Shown: in pieces, positions 13,613-25,991 of the stretch
How the letters are laid out: every line of letters begins with the position of its first letter
Position numbering within the stretch: position 1 is the first letter of the stretch
Assembly (NCBI RefSeq): GCF_003096995.1
Contig: NZ_QENU01000005.1
Coordinates: 54,174 to 118,173, forward strand
DNA: 64,000 nt
Reading direction: 5' to 3'
From: Alitibacter langaaensis DSM 22999
Lineage (GTDB): Bacteria; Pseudomonadota; Gammaproteobacteria; Enterobacterales; Pasteurellaceae
Position numbers and translations under genes: made by a program
Notes under the pieces: model-generated
Told to the model about the DNA's origin: nothing
The model's database searches: none
The model's input: only the letters and a program-made list of their open reading frames with translations

Positions 13613-13947
13613 ACATTCCTGATCATAAACATACTGTAATCGCTTTAACAGCAATTTATGGTATCGGCAAAACTCGCGCACAAGCTATTTGTGCAGCGAC
13701 AGGTATTGCTGAGAACGTTAAGATCAGTGAATTGTCTGAAGAGCAGATTGACAAACTGCGTGACGAAGTTGGTAAATTTACCGTTGAAGGTGATTTACGT
13801 CGTGAAGTAACACTTAACATCAAACGTCTTTTAGACTTAGGTTGTTACCGTGGTTTACGTCACCGTCGTAGTTTACCGGTACGTGGTCAACGTACTAAAA
13901 CTAACGCGCGTACCCGTAAGGGTCCTCGCAAGCCGATCAAAAAATAG
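13591..13947 (+). CDS. rpsM: 30S ribosomal protein S13
   Basis: S13 is in the 30S head and contacts P-site tRNA and L5. The 118-residue protein starts at a GTG (13591), as in E. coli, where the start codon lies in the S4-binding leader. It has the conserved [20 protein letters not shown] segment (about residues 90-109). The AGGAG site is 8 bases upstream. It opens the alpha operon. Confidence 0.98.
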   Translation: MARIAGINIPDHKHTVIALTAIYGIGKTRAQAICAATGIAENVKISELSEEQIDKLRDEVGKFTVEGDLRREVTLNIKRLLDLGCYRGLRHRRSLPVRGQRTKTNARTRKGPRKPIKK

Positions 13948-13956
13948 TCGGGGTAA

Positions 13957-14352
<396 letters not shown>

Positions 14353-14381
14353 TCAGACGTTAGGATTATTGGAGAAAGAAA

Positions 14382-15002
14382 ATGGCAAGATATTTGGGTC
14401 CAAAACTCAAGCTAAGCCGTCGTGAAGGCACTGATTTATTCCTTAAATCAGGCGTGCGTGCTATCGATTCAAAATGTAAAATTGATACAGCACCTGGTCA
14501 ACACGGTGCTCGCAAACCACGCTTATCTGACTATGGTAGTCAGTTACGTGAAAAACAAAAAGTTCGCCGTATCTACGGTATTTTAGAACGTCAATTCCGC
14601 AACTATTATAAAGAAGCAAACCGTTTAAAAGGTAATACAGGTGAAAACTTATTAGTGTTACTTGAAGGTCGCTTAGATAATGTTGTATATCGTATGGGAT
14701 TCGCTGCAACTCGTGCAGAAGCTCGTCAATTAGTGAGCCACAAAGCGATCGTTGTAAATGGTCGTGTTGTTAATATTCCATCTTTCCAAGTTTCAGTTGA
14801 TGATGTGATTGCTGTTCGTGAAAAATCGAAAAAACAAGCACGTATTAAAGCATCATTGGAATTAGCAGAACAAAAAGAAAAACCAACTTGGTTAGAAGTT
14901 GATGCTGCTAAAATGGAAGGTGTGTTCAAACGTGTTCCTGAACGTTCTGATTTATCAGCAGACATTAACGAACATCTGATCGTTGAGCTTTACTCTAAAT
15001 AA
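14382..15002 (+). CDS. rpsD: 30S ribosomal protein S4, likely autoregulator of the alpha operon
   Basis: S4 nucleates 30S assembly, joins S5 at the accuracy interface, and in E. coli represses the alpha operon through the leader upstream of rpsM. The 206-residue protein has the usual basic N-terminal domain and the S4 RNA-binding domain around [20 protein letters not shown] (about residues 93-112). TTGGAG precedes the ATG. rpoA follows after 32 bases. Confidence 0.98.
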   Translation: MARYLGPKLKLSRREGTDLFLKSGVRAIDSKCKIDTAPGQHGARKPRLSDYGSQLREKQKVRRIYGILERQFRNYYKEANRLKGNTGENLLVLLEGRLDNVVYRMGFAATRAEARQLVSHKAIVVNGRVVNIPSFQVSVDDVIAVREKSKKQARIKASLELAEQKEKPTWLEVDAAKMEGVFKRVPERSDLSADINEHLIVELYSK

Positions 15003-15034
15003 TAGTTAAAGCTTAGAAGCAAAGAGAGGATAAA

Positions 15035-16024
15035 ATGCAGGGTTCTGTTACAGAATTTTTAAAGCCACACTTAGTTGATATTGAACAAATTAGTTCAACT
15101 CATGCTAAAGTGATCTTAGAACCGTTAGAGCGTGGTTTTGGCCATACTCTAGGAAATGCATTACGTCGTATTCTTCTATCTTCGATGCCTGGTTGTGCAG
15201 TAACTGAAGTAGAAATTGATGGCGTTTTGCATGAATATAGTAGTAAGGAAGGTGTTCAAGAAGATATCCTTGAAGTGCTTTTAAACTTAAAAGGCCTAGC
15301 GGTAAAAGTTCAGAATAAAGATGATGTTTTTCTGACACTAAATAAATCTGGAATTGGCCCTGTTGTTGCAGCCGACATTACTCATGATGGTGATGTTGAA
15401 ATCGTAAATCCTAACCACGTGATTTGTCATTTAACAGATGAAAACGCATCTATTAATATGCGTATTCGTGTTCAACGTGGTCGTGGTTATGTACCAGCAT
15501 CAGCTCGTGTACATACACAGGATGAAGAGCGTCCAATTGGTCGTTTATTAGTCGATGCTTGTTATAGCCCAGTAGATCGTATTGCTTACAATGTAGAAGC
15601 AGCGCGTGTTGAACAGCGTACTGACTTAGATAAATTAGTTATCGAGTTAGAAACTAATGGCACTATTGATCCAGAAGAAGCAATTCGTCGTGCAGCAACA
15701 ATTTTAGCAGAGCAGCTTGATGCATTCGTTGATTTGCGTGATGTTCGTCAACCAGAAGTTAAGGAAGAAAAACCGGAATTTGATCCGATTTTACTACGTC
15801 CTGTTGATGACTTAGAGTTGACAGTTCGTTCTGCTAACTGTTTGAAAGCAGAAACAATTCATTATATCGGTGATTTGGTACAGCGTACTGAAGTTGAGTT
15901 ATTAAAAACGCCTAATCTTGGTAAGAAATCTCTTACTGAAATCAAAGACGTACTTGCTTCACGCGGCCTTTCATTAGGTATGCGCCTTGATAATTGGCCA
16001 CCAGCAAGTATTGCTGATGAATAG
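15035..16024 (+). CDS. rpoA: RNA polymerase alpha subunit
   Basis: The alpha dimer assembles RNA polymerase and contacts UP elements and activators. The 329-residue protein has the N-terminal assembly domain with [17 protein letters not shown] (about residues 33-49), an acidic linker near 235-248, and the C-terminal domain whose [14 protein letters not shown] segment contains the DNA-contacting arginine (Arg265 in E. coli numbering). AGAGAGG precedes the ATG. The length equals that of E. coli. Confidence 0.98.
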   Translation: MQGSVTEFLKPHLVDIEQISSTHAKVILEPLERGFGHTLGNALRRILLSSMPGCAVTEVEIDGVLHEYSSKEGVQEDILEVLLNLKGLAVKVQNKDDVFLTLNKSGIGPVVAADITHDGDVEIVNPNHVICHLTDENASINMRIRVQRGRGYVPASARVHTQDEERPIGRLLVDACYSPVDRIAYNVEAARVEQRTDLDKLVIELETNGTIDPEEAIRRAATILAEQLDAFVDLRDVRQPEVKEEKPEFDPILLRPVDDLELTVRSANCLKAETIHYIGDLVQRTEVELLKTPNLGKKSLTEIKDVLASRGLSLGMRLDNWPPASIADE

Positions 16025-16039
16025 TGGTCATTAGGTTAA

Positions 16040-16447
<408 letters not shown>

Positions 16448-16464
16448 AACTGATTGATAAAATA

Positions 16465-16494
16465 AAAAGCTCACTTTTAAAGTGGGCTTTTTTT
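16465..16494 (+). terminator. Terminator of the alpha operon
   Basis: AAAAGCTCACTTT and AAAGTGGGCTTTT pair around a short loop (one T-C/G mismatch position is a wobble) and are followed by a T-run. It lies 17 bases after rplQ. Confidence 0.88.
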
Positions 16495-16533
16495 ATTGCT
16501 TAAAAGATAGTGTTAAAACGTATTTTGTTAGTT

Positions 16534-16659
16534 TTACTCATTTAACTCTAAAATCCCAATAAACGTCTTGTTCAACCCTAACTCTTGTAAACCCTTGATA
16601 AATGACTTCGAAACCATCCATTTTTCATGTTTATCCGAATTTGTTTGTAGACTTTAGTT
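16534..16659 (-). pseudogene. Possible gene remnant of unknown origin
   Basis: On the minus strand a short open stretch of about 40 codons ends in TAA (16534-16536) and reads SFIKGLQELGLNKTFIGILE in its middle, which looks like a genuine protein C-terminus. It has no start region, being preceded by a stop codon. I do not recognise the family. The rest of the 400-base gap between rplQ and amtB holds a possible 25-codon ORF, a terminator and an uptake signal. Confidence 0.25.
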
Positions 16660-16682
16660 TAGTGAGCCAGTAAGTAGGAGAG

Positions 16683-16760
16683 ATGATGTGTGATATTGAA
16701 ATTATTGATAATAGGTATCTGTTGAGAGAAAATCATATTCAGTTAAATTCTTATCACTAA
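16683..16760 (+). CDS. Possible 25-residue ORF
   Basis: An ORF of 25 codons starts at ATG 16683 with AGGAG directly upstream (spacing only 2-5 bases) and is followed 16 bases later by a good terminator hairpin. The product (start MMCDIEIID) resembles nothing I know. It could be a gene end cut off by an old deletion; evidence for expression is only the hairpin. Confidence 0.2.
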   Translation: MMCDIEIIDNRYLLRENHIQLNSYH

Positions 16761-16776
16761 TATTTTGAGTTGATTA

Positions 16777-16808
16777 AAAAGCGTTGTGTTACCAACGCTT
16801 TTCTTTTT
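16777..16808 (+). terminator. Terminator upstream of the amtB 3' end
   Basis: AAAAGCGTTG (16777-16786) and CAACGCTTTT (16793-16802) form a perfect 10-bp stem with a 6-base loop, followed by CTTTTTATTT. A-runs and T-runs flank both sides, so it could also stop minus-strand transcription from amtB. Confidence 0.75.
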
Positions 16809-16853
16809 ATTTAGTACGATAAAATTTCTTAAAATTTGACCGCACTTTTAGTC

Positions 16854-18155
16854 TTATTCAACGCGTTCACCATGTAACACAAGGTCTAAACCTTTGCGTT
16901 CATCATCATATTCCACGCGTAAGCCGATAATTTTGTCAATTATTTTTAGAATGATAAAGCTACCAATCGCGCTATATGCAATGGTGATCAACACGCTTTC
17001 AGTTTGTCGCCAAATTGTTGTGTCTGCGCCAGATATATCGGTAGAAACAAATACGCCAGTCAAAACTGCACCTGCTATACCGCCTATTCCATGAATACCG
17101 AAGGCATCTAGGGTATCGTCATAGCCAAACCAATATTTTAGTTTTGTTGCGCCGATATAACAGATCGCACTGGTGATGATACCGATAAATAGCGCGCTTT
17201 GAATACTAACAAAACCCGCGGCGGGTGTGATCCCCACTAATCCTGCTACTGCGCCGGAAGCAAGGCCTAATGCTGAAGGTTTATGTTTTGAGCAGACTTC
17301 AATGAGCGTCCAAGTTAATGCGCCAGCAATAGCGGCAACTTGTGTTGTGGCTAATGCCATTCCAGCACGAGCATCTGCAGCGAGTGCTGAACCTGCGTTA
17401 AAGCCAAACCAGCCAAACCAAAGCATTGCCGTGCCGATTAATGTAATCACTAAGTTATGTGGCGCCATCACTTCGCGTCCATAGCCCACTCGTTTACCGA
17501 TCATAATAGCAGCGACTAGTCCTGCCACACCAGCGTTCACATGAATAACCGTGCCACCTGCGTAATCAAGCACGCCATCTGAGGCTAACCAACCGCCAAT
17601 TCCCCAAATCCAGTGTGCCGTTGGCACATAAATAAGTAATGACCATAACCCCACAAACCAAAGTAATGCGGAGAATTTCATACGCTCTGCGAAAGCGCCT
17701 GTAATGATTGCGCCTGCGATAATCGCAAATGCCATTTGAAACAGCATAAAGACAGATTCGGGAATGGTTGCGGCACCGGGGTAAATGGTCAGTAGTCCTT
17801 TCTCTGTAAACAGATCTAAGCCATGTAAAAAAGTGCGGTCAAATCCGCCGAGAAATTTGTTGCCGGGTGTGAACGCTAAACTATAGCCTACCGCAACCCA
17901 GATTAAGCCAATCAAGCAAGCGGTGGCAAAGCTGTGCATCATTGTGGCTAATACATTTTTTTTGCGTACCATTCCGCCATAAAACAGGGCTAAGCCTGGA
18001 ATTGTCATAAATAAGACTAAAATAGTGGCGACCATGACCCAGGTGGTATCGCCCGCGCTAATATCCGTAATCGGTTTTATCCAATCGCTTGTTTCAGCCA
18101 TGCTCACTGAGGGTATCATTGCCCATATAGGCGTTGTTAAATATTTGCGTTTCAT
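16854..18155 (-). CDS. amtB: Ammonium transporter
   Basis: AmtB is a trimeric inner-membrane ammonium channel blocked by GlnK when nitrogen is plentiful. The 433-residue protein has a cleavable signal-like N-terminus (residues 1-20, ending SVSMAE) and about 11 membrane segments. The pore histidines are present in GTVIHVNAG (about residue 200) and DAFGIHGIGG (about 350). GGGGAGC lies ahead of the chosen ATG. It follows glnK by 27 bases on the same strand, the standard glnK-amtB pair. Confidence 0.96.
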   Translation of the reverse strand: MKRKYLTTPIWAMIPSVSMAETSDWIKPITDISAGDTTWVMVATILVLFMTIPGLALFYGGMVRKKNVLATMMHSFATACLIGLIWVAVGYSLAFTPGNKFLGGFDRTFLHGLDLFTEKGLLTIYPGAATIPESVFMLFQMAFAIIAGAIITGAFAERMKFSALLWFVGLWSLLIYVPTAHWIWGIGGWLASDGVLDYAGGTVIHVNAGVAGLVAAIMIGKRVGYGREVMAPHNLVITLIGTAMLWFGWFGFNAGSALAADARAGMALATTQVAAIAGALTWTLIEVCSKHKPSALGLASGAVAGLVGITPAAGFVSIQSALFIGIITSAICYIGATKLKYWFGYDDTLDAFGIHGIGGIAGAVLTGVFVSTDISGADTTIWRQTESVLITIAYSAIGSFIILKIIDKIIGLRVEYDDERKGLDLVLHGERVE

Positions 18156-18182
18156 ATTTGCTCCCCGAAAAATTATTCAAAT

Positions 18183-18699
<517 letters not shown>

Positions 18700-18752
18700 T
18701 AGCGAGTTGGTTTAACCTTGATTAAAATTATCGCTATTCATAATTGATTGAA

Positions 18753-19745
18753 TTAAAGAATATTTTCAAATTCTTGCATCACGGCTTTTGGCCATACGCT
18801 TGACTGCACTTCACCAATGTGACGTTTTTGTAATAACAACATAGCAAGGCGTGATTGACCAATACCACCACCAATTGAAAGTGGCATACGACCATTAATT
18901 AAATCTTGGTGCCAATCGAATTTTAGGCGATCTTCATCGTGAGTTAATGCTAACTGAGTACGAAGTGCGGTTTCATCTACACGAATACCCATTGAAGAAA
19001 CTTCGAATGCGCTGTCTAATACAGGGTTCCACACTAAAATATCACCGTTTAAGCCTTTGTATTCACCTTCTGATGTTGTTGTCCAGTCATCGTAGTCTGG
19101 CGCACGAACGTCATGTGCTTTACCATCTGACAACGCACCGCCGATACCAATCAAAAAGACCGCGCCATATTCTTTACAAATTGCGTTTTCACGTTCTTTA
19201 GAACTCATGTCTGGGAAGCGTTTCACTAAATCTTCACTGTGTACAAATGTGATGTCTTCAGGTAAGAATTTTTCTAAGCCAAATTTTTTGCTTACTGCAT
19301 CTTCTGTTTCACGCAATGCGGCATAGATAGAACGCACGGTTTCTTTTAAGTATGCAAGGTTGCGACGACCAGCTGGAATAACTTTCTCCCAGTCCCATTG
19401 ATCGACAAACACGGAGTGAGTTTGATCAAGGCTATCTTCATCTGGGCGCAAAGCTTTCATATGCACAAATAAACCTTCACCTTCTGCAAAACCAAAACGT
19501 GCTAAAGTATGGCGTTTCCATTTTGCTAAAGAATGCACTACTTCAAATTTGGCATCTTCAATCATTTTTACATTCACTTGAACTGCTTTTTCTGTACCAG
19601 ATAAATTATCTTGGATACCGTTACCCACTTGGCTCAAAATAGGGCCTTGAACTTCAACTAAACCTAAATGTTTAGCCAAATTTTCTGTAAAGGTATTTTT
19701 TGCAAAGCTAATTTCTTGTTGCTGTAAAATAAATGATTTTTTCAT
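18753..19745 (-). CDS. asnA: Aspartate-ammonia ligase (asparagine synthetase A)
   Basis: AsnA makes asparagine from aspartate, ammonia and ATP. The 330-residue length equals E. coli AsnA, and the sequence shows the class II synthetase-like core with [15 protein letters not shown] (about residues 41-55), [11 protein letters not shown] and the final [17 protein letters not shown] (about 291-307). It is transcribed away from asnC, whose product activates asnA in E. coli when asparagine is scarce. The 180-base AT-rich spacer between them should hold both promoters and the AsnC site. Confidence 0.97.
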   Translation of the reverse strand: MKKSFILQQQEISFAKNTFTENLAKHLGLVEVQGPILSQVGNGIQDNLSGTEKAVQVNVKMIEDAKFEVVHSLAKWKRHTLARFGFAEGEGLFVHMKALRPDEDSLDQTHSVFVDQWDWEKVIPAGRRNLAYLKETVRSIYAALRETEDAVSKKFGLEKFLPEDITFVHSEDLVKRFPDMSSKERENAICKEYGAVFLIGIGGALSDGKAHDVRAPDYDDWTTTSEGEYKGLNGDILVWNPVLDSAFEVSSMGIRVDETALRTQLALTHDEDRLKFDWHQDLINGRMPLSIGGGIGQSRLAMLLLQKRHIGEVQSSVWPKAVMQEFENIL

Positions 19746-19925
19746 AGATTGTTATCCTTAATGATATTGTTTCTGCGTTCAACTAACGCTTGCTATATAT
19801 TATTCAACAGATTAACCATAAAATTCAATACTTTTTATTAAAAAAATGATATGATTGATTTAATATGTAAAAAATACACTATATTTTTAGATTTTTTCTA
19901 AAATGGCAACGTAAAAGGAGCTTGT

Positions 19926-20378
19926 ATGTATAATATTGATAATTTAGATCAGCAAATTCTTCGTGTTTTGACTCAAGATGCGCGTACCCCTTATGCAGAA
20001 ATGGCGAAAAATTTTGGTGTGAGCCCAGGGACAATTCATGTGCGAGTGGAAAAAATGCGCCAAGCAGGCATTATTGAAGGCACTAAAGTGCGTATTGATG
20101 CGCGTAAACTCGGGTATGACGTCTGCTGCTTTATTGGTATCATTTTGAAAAGCGCAAAGGATTATGACAAAGTTATCAAACAATTAGAGATGATTGATGA
20201 AGTGGTCGAGGCTTATTACACCACGGGCAACTATTCGATTTTTATCAAAGTAATGACCCATACCATTGCCAAATTACACCAAGTTTTAGCCACAAAAATT
20301 CAGCTCATTGATGAAATTCAGTCAACCGAAACCTTAATTTCTATGCAGAATCTCATTTTGCGTGATATCAAACCTTAA
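19926..20378 (+). CDS. asnC: Transcriptional regulator AsnC (Lrp family)
   Basis: AsnC is the asparagine-responsive activator of asnA. The 150-residue protein has an N-terminal HTH (about residues 5-60, with DARTPYAEMAKNFGVSPGTI) and a C-terminal RAM/AsnC ligand domain. AAAGGAG lies 7 bases before the ATG. It is divergent from asnA; its stop overlaps by 4 bases the stop of the convergent comM gene. Confidence 0.96.
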   Translation: MYNIDNLDQQILRVLTQDARTPYAEMAKNFGVSPGTIHVRVEKMRQAGIIEGTKVRIDARKLGYDVCCFIGIILKSAKDYDKVIKQLEMIDEVVEAYYTTGNYSIFIKVMTHTIAKLHQVLATKIQLIDEIQSTETLISMQNLILRDIKP

Positions 20379-21916
20379 GCACGGTCATTGTTTAATTTCA
20401 TCAATAGTCGATCCATCGCGCGATATCCTAAGGCTTCGGCTAAATGTGTTCTGTTGATCTGCTTGGCATTGTGCAGATCAGTGATGGTGCGTGCAACTTT
20501 CAAAATGCGATGATAGGCGCGTACAGAAAGCCCAAGTTTGTTCAGCGCATTTTCAAGAAATATCGCATCCGCATTGTCGAGCGGACAAAATTGTTCAATT
20601 TCTTTGCTGGTTAATTGTGCGTTGACTTTTCCTTGGCGCTGAAGCTGCAACTCTCTCACTTTAAGAATTTTTGACCGCACTTCTGCGCTAGTTTCCCCTC
20701 TTTCATTCTTACTTTGTAACATTCCTTGCGGCAATAATGGCACTTCGATGGATAAATCAAAACGATCTAAAAAAGGCCCAGACAGACGGTTGAGATAACG
20801 CATAATTTGTTGTGGTGAAGTGCGATTGTGTGTGCCTTGATAATTGCCAGTCGGGCTTGGATTCATTGCCGCAATGAGCTGAAAACGCGCGGGAAATTGA
20901 ATTTTTGCGGTTGCTCGTGAAATGATAATTTCGCCACTTTCTAATGGCTGGCGCAATGCATCTAATACTTTGCGTTCAAATTCGGGCAGCTCATCTAAAA
21001 ACAGCACGCCATTGTGCGCAAGGGAAATTTCGCCAGGGCGCGGAATCGTTCCCCCGCCGACTAAAGCAGGCAAAGAGGCACTATGATGTGGTGCCCGAAA
21101 AGGGCGTTGTTTCCAGTTAGAAAAATTGAGTTCATTTTGTACTAAACTCGCCACCGAAGCGGTTTCGATGGCTTCTTGCTCTGTCATTTCGGGCAAAAGT
21201 GTCGTTAAACGGCTTGCCAACATCGTTTTGCCCGTGCCTGGTGGGCCTAAGAATAACAGATTATGTTGCCCTGCAGCGGCGATAGTCAGCGCACGTTTAG
21301 CGTGTTGTTGCCCAATAATATCGGTGAGATCTTTTGGAAATTCTTCAACAAATTTGACCGCACTTTGTGTGATTAATTGAGCTGCAGTGGGCAGCTGTGT
21401 TTGATTATTTAAGAAACTCACTACATCGAGTAGAGAATGAGCATAATAGGTTTCTTGTTCTGAAATGAGTGAAGCTTCATTTGCATTATGGGCGGCAATA
21501 ATCATCTGACGGTGCGCCGCTTTAGCCGCCAAAATCGCGGGGATGATGCCTTGCACGCCGCGTAAATTTCCTGTTAAGGCAAGTTCGCCGAGAAACTCAA
21601 ATTGGCGCAAATGCTTATTCTCAATTTGCCCTGATGCAGCAAGAATGCCAATGCCAATGGCGATAGGCAAGTCGAAACGCCCACCCTCTTTTGGGAGATC
21701 CGCGGGGGCGAGATTTACAGTGATGCGCTTAGCTGGGTATTTGAATTGGGCATTTAATAAGGCGCTGCGAACACGATCCTGCGCTTCTTTCACCGTTTTT
21801 TCGGGCAAACCAACTAAGACAAAAGCGGGTTTTCCATTGCTAATATGCACTTCAATGGTAACTAGCGGCGCTTGCACGCCCATAGACGCGCGGCTGTAAA
21901 CGATAGCAAGGGACAT
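20375..21916 (-). CDS. comM: Competence protein ComM (Mg-chelatase-like AAA+ ATPase)
   Basis: ComM is needed for efficient natural transformation in Haemophilus and acts after DNA entry as a branch-migration helicase in related studies. The frame is open to 21940, but the ATG at 21916 gives MSLAIVYSRASMG, the family N-terminus (513 residues), with GGAGA upstream. It has a Lon-like N-terminal domain, Walker A GPPGTGKTMLASRL (about residues 220-233), Walker B VLFLDELPEF, and the C-terminal Mg-chelatase domain. Its presence fits the abundance of uptake signals. Confidence 0.95.
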   Translation of the reverse strand: MSLAIVYSRASMGVQAPLVTIEVHISNGKPAFVLVGLPEKTVKEAQDRVRSALLNAQFKYPAKRITVNLAPADLPKEGGRFDLPIAIGIGILAASGQIENKHLRQFEFLGELALTGNLRGVQGIIPAILAAKAAHRQMIIAAHNANEASLISEQETYYAHSLLDVVSFLNNQTQLPTAAQLITQSAVKFVEEFPKDLTDIIGQQHAKRALTIAAAGQHNLLFLGPPGTGKTMLASRLTTLLPEMTEQEAIETASVASLVQNELNFSNWKQRPFRAPHHSASLPALVGGGTIPRPGEISLAHNGVLFLDELPEFERKVLDALRQPLESGEIIISRATAKIQFPARFQLIAAMNPSPTGNYQGTHNRTSPQQIMRYLNRLSGPFLDRFDLSIEVPLLPQGMLQSKNERGETSAEVRSKILKVRELQLQRQGKVNAQLTSKEIEQFCPLDNADAIFLENALNKLGLSVRAYHRILKVARTITDLHNAKQINRTHLAEALGYRAMDRLLMKLNNDRA

Positions 21917-22023
21917 AAAAAAGTTCTCCGAAATTGGCAAAATTGCGGAGAACTATAGAAAAAGTGCGGTCAATTTTGAATAAATTTTGTTTAATTCTGG
22001 AATGAAGATCGCAAAATCAAAAA

Positions 22024-22641
22024 TTATTCAGCAAAATTTTCGGCAAACCAACTGTCTAATTTTGCCGCTAAACGATCAACGCCTAATTTATTCATCGCAG
22101 AAAGCGGTTCCACTTGAATATCCCCTTGGAAAGGTAAAATAGCTTCACGAACCATTTTGACCGTTTTGCTACGCGCACTTTGACTGAGTTTGTCGGCTTT
22201 GGTGAGTAACAATAATACGGGCAATTGAGACGCCACCGCCCATTCAATCATTTGCTGATCGAGATCTTTTAGCGGATGACGAATATCCATTAAAATCACC
22301 ACGCCACGCAAGCATTCCCGTTTTTGCAAATACTCAGCGAGGGATTTTTGCCATTGCAGTTTCATTTGTTCAGGCACGGCAGCGTAGCCATAGCCAGGCA
22401 AATCCACTAATTTACATTGGGGCTCGACTTCAAAGAGATTAATGAGCTGTGTTCGCCCTGGGGTTTTGGAGGTGCGTGCTAAGTTTTTTTGATTGGTTAG
22501 TGCGTTCAGTGCCGTTGATTTTCCCGCATTTGAACGCCCTGCAAAGGCAATTTCAATGCCTGTATCTTCGGGCAGCTGGGTGATATTCGCCGCACTGGTT
22601 AAAAAATGGGTTTTGTGATAGTTCAGCTTAAATTCAGACAT
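22024..22641 (-). CDS. engB: Ribosome biogenesis GTP-binding protein
   Basis: EngB (YihA/YsxC) is an essential GTPase for 50S assembly. The 205-residue protein has the G1 motif [15 protein letters not shown] (about residues 34-48), the G3 region DLPGYGYA, and the G4 motif TKADK (about 145-149). It is a single-domain TrmE-Era-EngA-type GTPase of normal length. It follows ribB on the same strand, separated by an uptake-signal hairpin. Confidence 0.95.
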   Translation of the reverse strand: MSEFKLNYHKTHFLTSAANITQLPEDTGIEIAFAGRSNAGKSTALNALTNQKNLARTSKTPGRTQLINLFEVEPQCKLVDLPGYGYAAVPEQMKLQWQKSLAEYLQKRECLRGVVILMDIRHPLKDLDQQMIEWAVASQLPVLLLLTKADKLSQSARSKTVKMVREAILPFQGDIQVEPLSAMNKLGVDRLAAKLDSWFAENFAE

Positions 22642-22673
22642 AAGACTCTTTTTAATGGAAAGTGCGTTAGTGG

Positions 22674-22702
22674 AAAAGTGCGGTCATTTTCACCGCACTT
22701 TT
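22674..22702 (-). terminator. Uptake-signal hairpin after ribB
   Basis: AAAAGTGCGGT (22674-22684) and ACCGCACTTTT (22692-22702) form a perfect 11-bp stem with a 7-base loop, directly after the ribB stop on the minus strand. Confidence 0.7.
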
Positions 22703-22709
22703 ATTGGTT

Positions 22710-23348
22710 TTAATGGGTTTGGCGATATTCCACCAAATCTTCAATGGTGACCACAGCATAACCAAATTTTTGCGCAAATTCCACTAATTCAGGGGCGCGC
22801 GCCATTGTGCCGTCATCATTGGTAATTTCGCAAATGACGCCTGCAGGTTTGTAACCCGCTAATTTAGCGAAATCGACGGCGGCTTCAGTGTGGCCACGGC
22901 GCGCTAATACGCCATTGTCTTTAGCACGTAATGGGAAGACGTGCCCTGGACGATTTAAATCCGAAGGTTTAGCGTTATCCGCTACTGCGGTTTTGATGGT
23001 AACCACGCGATCGGCGGCAGAAACGCCAGTGGAAATTCCTTGTGTGGCTTCAATAGTGACAGTAAATGCGGTTCGGTTGACCATTGTATTGTGGCTGACC
23101 ATTGGCGGCAAATCCAATTGTTCGCATAGTTCGCCGCTTAAACATAAGCAGACAATGCCGCTGCCATAGCGAATTAATTTTGCCATTTGTTCTGCCGTAA
23201 TGGTTTCTGCGGGGAAGATTAAATCGCCCTCGTTTTCACGATCTTCATCGTCTAATACGAGAATGCCGTTGCCTTGTTTGAATGCGTTGATAGCATTGAT
23301 AACACGCTCTTCAGGCGTGCCGAATGGGGATAATAATGACTGATTCAT
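22710..23348 (-). CDS. ribB: 3,4-dihydroxy-2-butanone 4-phosphate synthase
   Basis: RibB converts ribulose 5-phosphate to the four-carbon precursor of riboflavin. The 212-residue protein has the family motifs [11 protein letters not shown] (about residues 32-42, metal-binding acids) and [16 protein letters not shown] (about 151-166, with the catalytic histidine). The fused GTP cyclohydrolase II domain of some bacteria is absent. An FMN riboswitch lies in its leader, so it should be shut down when flavin is plentiful. Confidence 0.97.
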   Translation of the reverse strand: MNQSLLSPFGTPEERVINAINAFKQGNGILVLDDEDRENEGDLIFPAETITAEQMAKLIRYGSGIVCLCLSGELCEQLDLPPMVSHNTMVNRTAFTVTIEATQGISTGVSAADRVVTIKTAVADNAKPSDLNRPGHVFPLRAKDNGVLARRGHTEAAVDFAKLAGYKPAGVICEITNDDGTMARAPELVEFAQKFGYAVVTIEDLVEYRQTH

Positions 23349-23403
23349 AGTAGTGACCTTTGTTATTTAAACGTTGTTTTACCAGAATCAGGGCGTAGAA
23401 ATG

Positions 23404-23425
23404 ACAAAAACAGGGCAAGCCCCGT
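23404..23425 (-). terminator. Expression-platform hairpin of the FMN riboswitch
   Basis: On the minus strand the riboswitch is followed by a GGGGCTTGCCC hairpin and TGTTTTTG. This could be the terminator formed in the FMN-bound state. The stem is short, so translation control is also possible. Confidence 0.55.
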
Positions 23426-23562
23426 TAATTCTCTTCCATCCAGACTGTCACTGTTGGCTTTGGAGTTTCACCAAATCTGCTGACCTTGCTTTCGTTTACC
23501 TGCCGCAAGCGCTCGCGGGCTATACCGCCAGTAGGGAATTTCACCCTGCCCTGAGAATGCGG
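23424..23562 (-). promoter_or_regulatory. FMN riboswitch (RFN element)
   Basis: The minus strand shows the RFN core in order: ATTCTCAGGGCAGGGTGAAA, TTCCCTACTGGCGGTATAGC, AGCCCGCGAGCG, GCAGATTTGGTGAAACTCC and CAGTGACAGTCTGGATGG, closed by ATTCTC/GAGAAT as P1. It lies about 75 bases upstream of ribB. FMN binding is known to repress the downstream riboflavin gene. Confidence 0.96.
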
Positions 23563-23642
23563 CGTCATTATACTCCAAAGTTTTCTACGAAAAAACGTTT
23601 TATTTCGGAGGGATATTGCATACAATAGCCAAAATTTACACA

Positions 23643-23703
23643 ATTTTGACCGCACTTTGGGCTTTATTGTTGTGCGTTATGCTACATAAAAGTGCGGTCA
23701 AAT
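23643..23703. repeat. Opposed uptake signals upstream of nadR
   Basis: TTTTGACCGCACTTT (23644-23658) and AAAGTGCGGTCAAAT (23688-23702) are extended uptake signals in inverse orientation, 29 bases apart, between the ribB leader and nadR. The right copy is immediately before the nadR ribosome binding site. Confidence 0.8.
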
Positions 23704-23707
23704 TTAA

Positions 23708-24997
<1,290 letters not shown>

Positions 24998-25006
24998 GAG
25001 CCAGAA

Positions 25007-25687
25007 ATGATTTTATTTGCGGGGGATCCCCATGGTCAATATGATCATCTCTATCCCTTTGTTCAAAATCAACCTAATGTTGCACTGGTGATTTTGGGTG
25101 ATTTGCAGCTGACAAGTGTCGATGAATTAGATCGCCTTGCGCAGTATTGTGATCTTTGGTTTATTCATGGAAATCATGACAGCAAAACCGTGGCGGCGTT
25201 CAAGGCATTATGGGGAACAGAATGGAAAAGCCGCAATTTGCATGGTCGTGTGGTGGAAATTCAAGGAAAACGCATTGCGGGGCTTGGCGGCGTGTTTCGC
25301 GGACAAATTTGGATGCCACCAAATAAACCGCTATTTTTTGACCCAATACATTATTGCCAATATTGTGTTGCTGATAAGCTATGGCGCGGTGGATTGCCGC
25401 TGCGTCATCGCACATCGATTTTCCCGTCAGATATAGAAACATTGCAAACGCAACAGGCGGATATTTTAGTTAGCCATGAAGCGCCTAAACCTCACCCTTC
25501 TGGTTTTCTCGCATTAAATACGCTTGCCAAGGCAATGGGCGTGAAACAAGTGTATCACGGGCATCATCACGAGAATTTTGATTATCAGCAACTGAATAAA
25601 AATGCCTTTCAAATTGTGAATGTCGGCTTTAGAAGTATCGCCAATGAACAGGGTGAATATTTGCTGAAAAGCATTGATGATCGCTAA
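25007..25687 (+). CDS. Calcineurin-like metallophosphoesterase
   Basis: This 226-residue protein has the metallophosphoesterase motifs in order: AGDPHGQ (about residues 5-11), LGDLQ (about 29-33), HGNHD (about 51-55), SHEA near 154 and HGHHHE (about 183-188). The substrate cannot be told from sequence. It begins 9 bases after nadR with AGGAG upstream, so the two are probably cotranscribed, but that does not prove a role in NAD metabolism. It has no signal peptide or membrane segment. Confidence 0.85.
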   Translation: MILFAGDPHGQYDHLYPFVQNQPNVALVILGDLQLTSVDELDRLAQYCDLWFIHGNHDSKTVAAFKALWGTEWKSRNLHGRVVEIQGKRIAGLGGVFRGQIWMPPNKPLFFDPIHYCQYCVADKLWRGGLPLRHRTSIFPSDIETLQTQQADILVSHEAPKPHPSGFLALNTLAKAMGVKQVYHGHHHENFDYQQLNKNAFQIVNVGFRSIANEQGEYLLKSIDDR

Positions 25688-25769
25688 GCTGTGATATCGT
25701 GAAACACCCATAAAGTGCGGTCAAAATTTGCCGAGTTTTTTGCCTAAAAATAGCATTCTATTTAGAAAT

Positions 25770-25832
25770 AAAAATCTGCGCCTTAATAAATCATTCATAT
25801 AACAATGATGCGCGTTAAGGGCAGATTTTTTT
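25770..25832. terminator. Long hairpin before the nap operon
   Basis: AAAAATCTGCGCCTTAA (25770-25786) pairs with TTAAGGGCAGATTTTT (25815-25830) with one bulge; an inner TCATT/AATGA stem closes much of the loop. T-runs occur on the 3' side of both strands. It probably ends transcription of the nadR-phosphoesterase unit. A lone uptake signal lies about 50 bases earlier. Confidence 0.7.
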
Positions 25833-25908
25833 ATTGCGCTTTTTGTGTCAATTTTTAACGCTGTCATATTTTGATTTATCGCAAAGAAATTGCGAAATTT
25901 CAATCAAA

Positions 25909-25924
25909 TACCCTATTTAGGGTA
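25909..25924. promoter_or_regulatory. Candidate NarP/NarL-type operator of nap
   Basis: TACCCTATTTAGGGTA is a perfect palindrome made of two 7-base arms separated by 2 bases, the 7-2-7 layout of NarP/NarL sites (consensus half-site TACYYMT; here the last two bases differ). It lies about 83 bases before the napF start. TTGATTTATCGCAA at about 25871 resembles half of an FNR site, but weakly. Confidence 0.45.
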
Positions 25925-25991
25925 AGAAAAAAGGAAAGGCGTAGCTTTATAATTCAATCTCAAATAAGTGTTTTTAGAGAGTATAACGATT

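Noticed and set aside
23374..23655. Frames on both strands over the ribB leader
   Set aside because: The region is explained by the FMN riboswitch, which is conserved as RNA.
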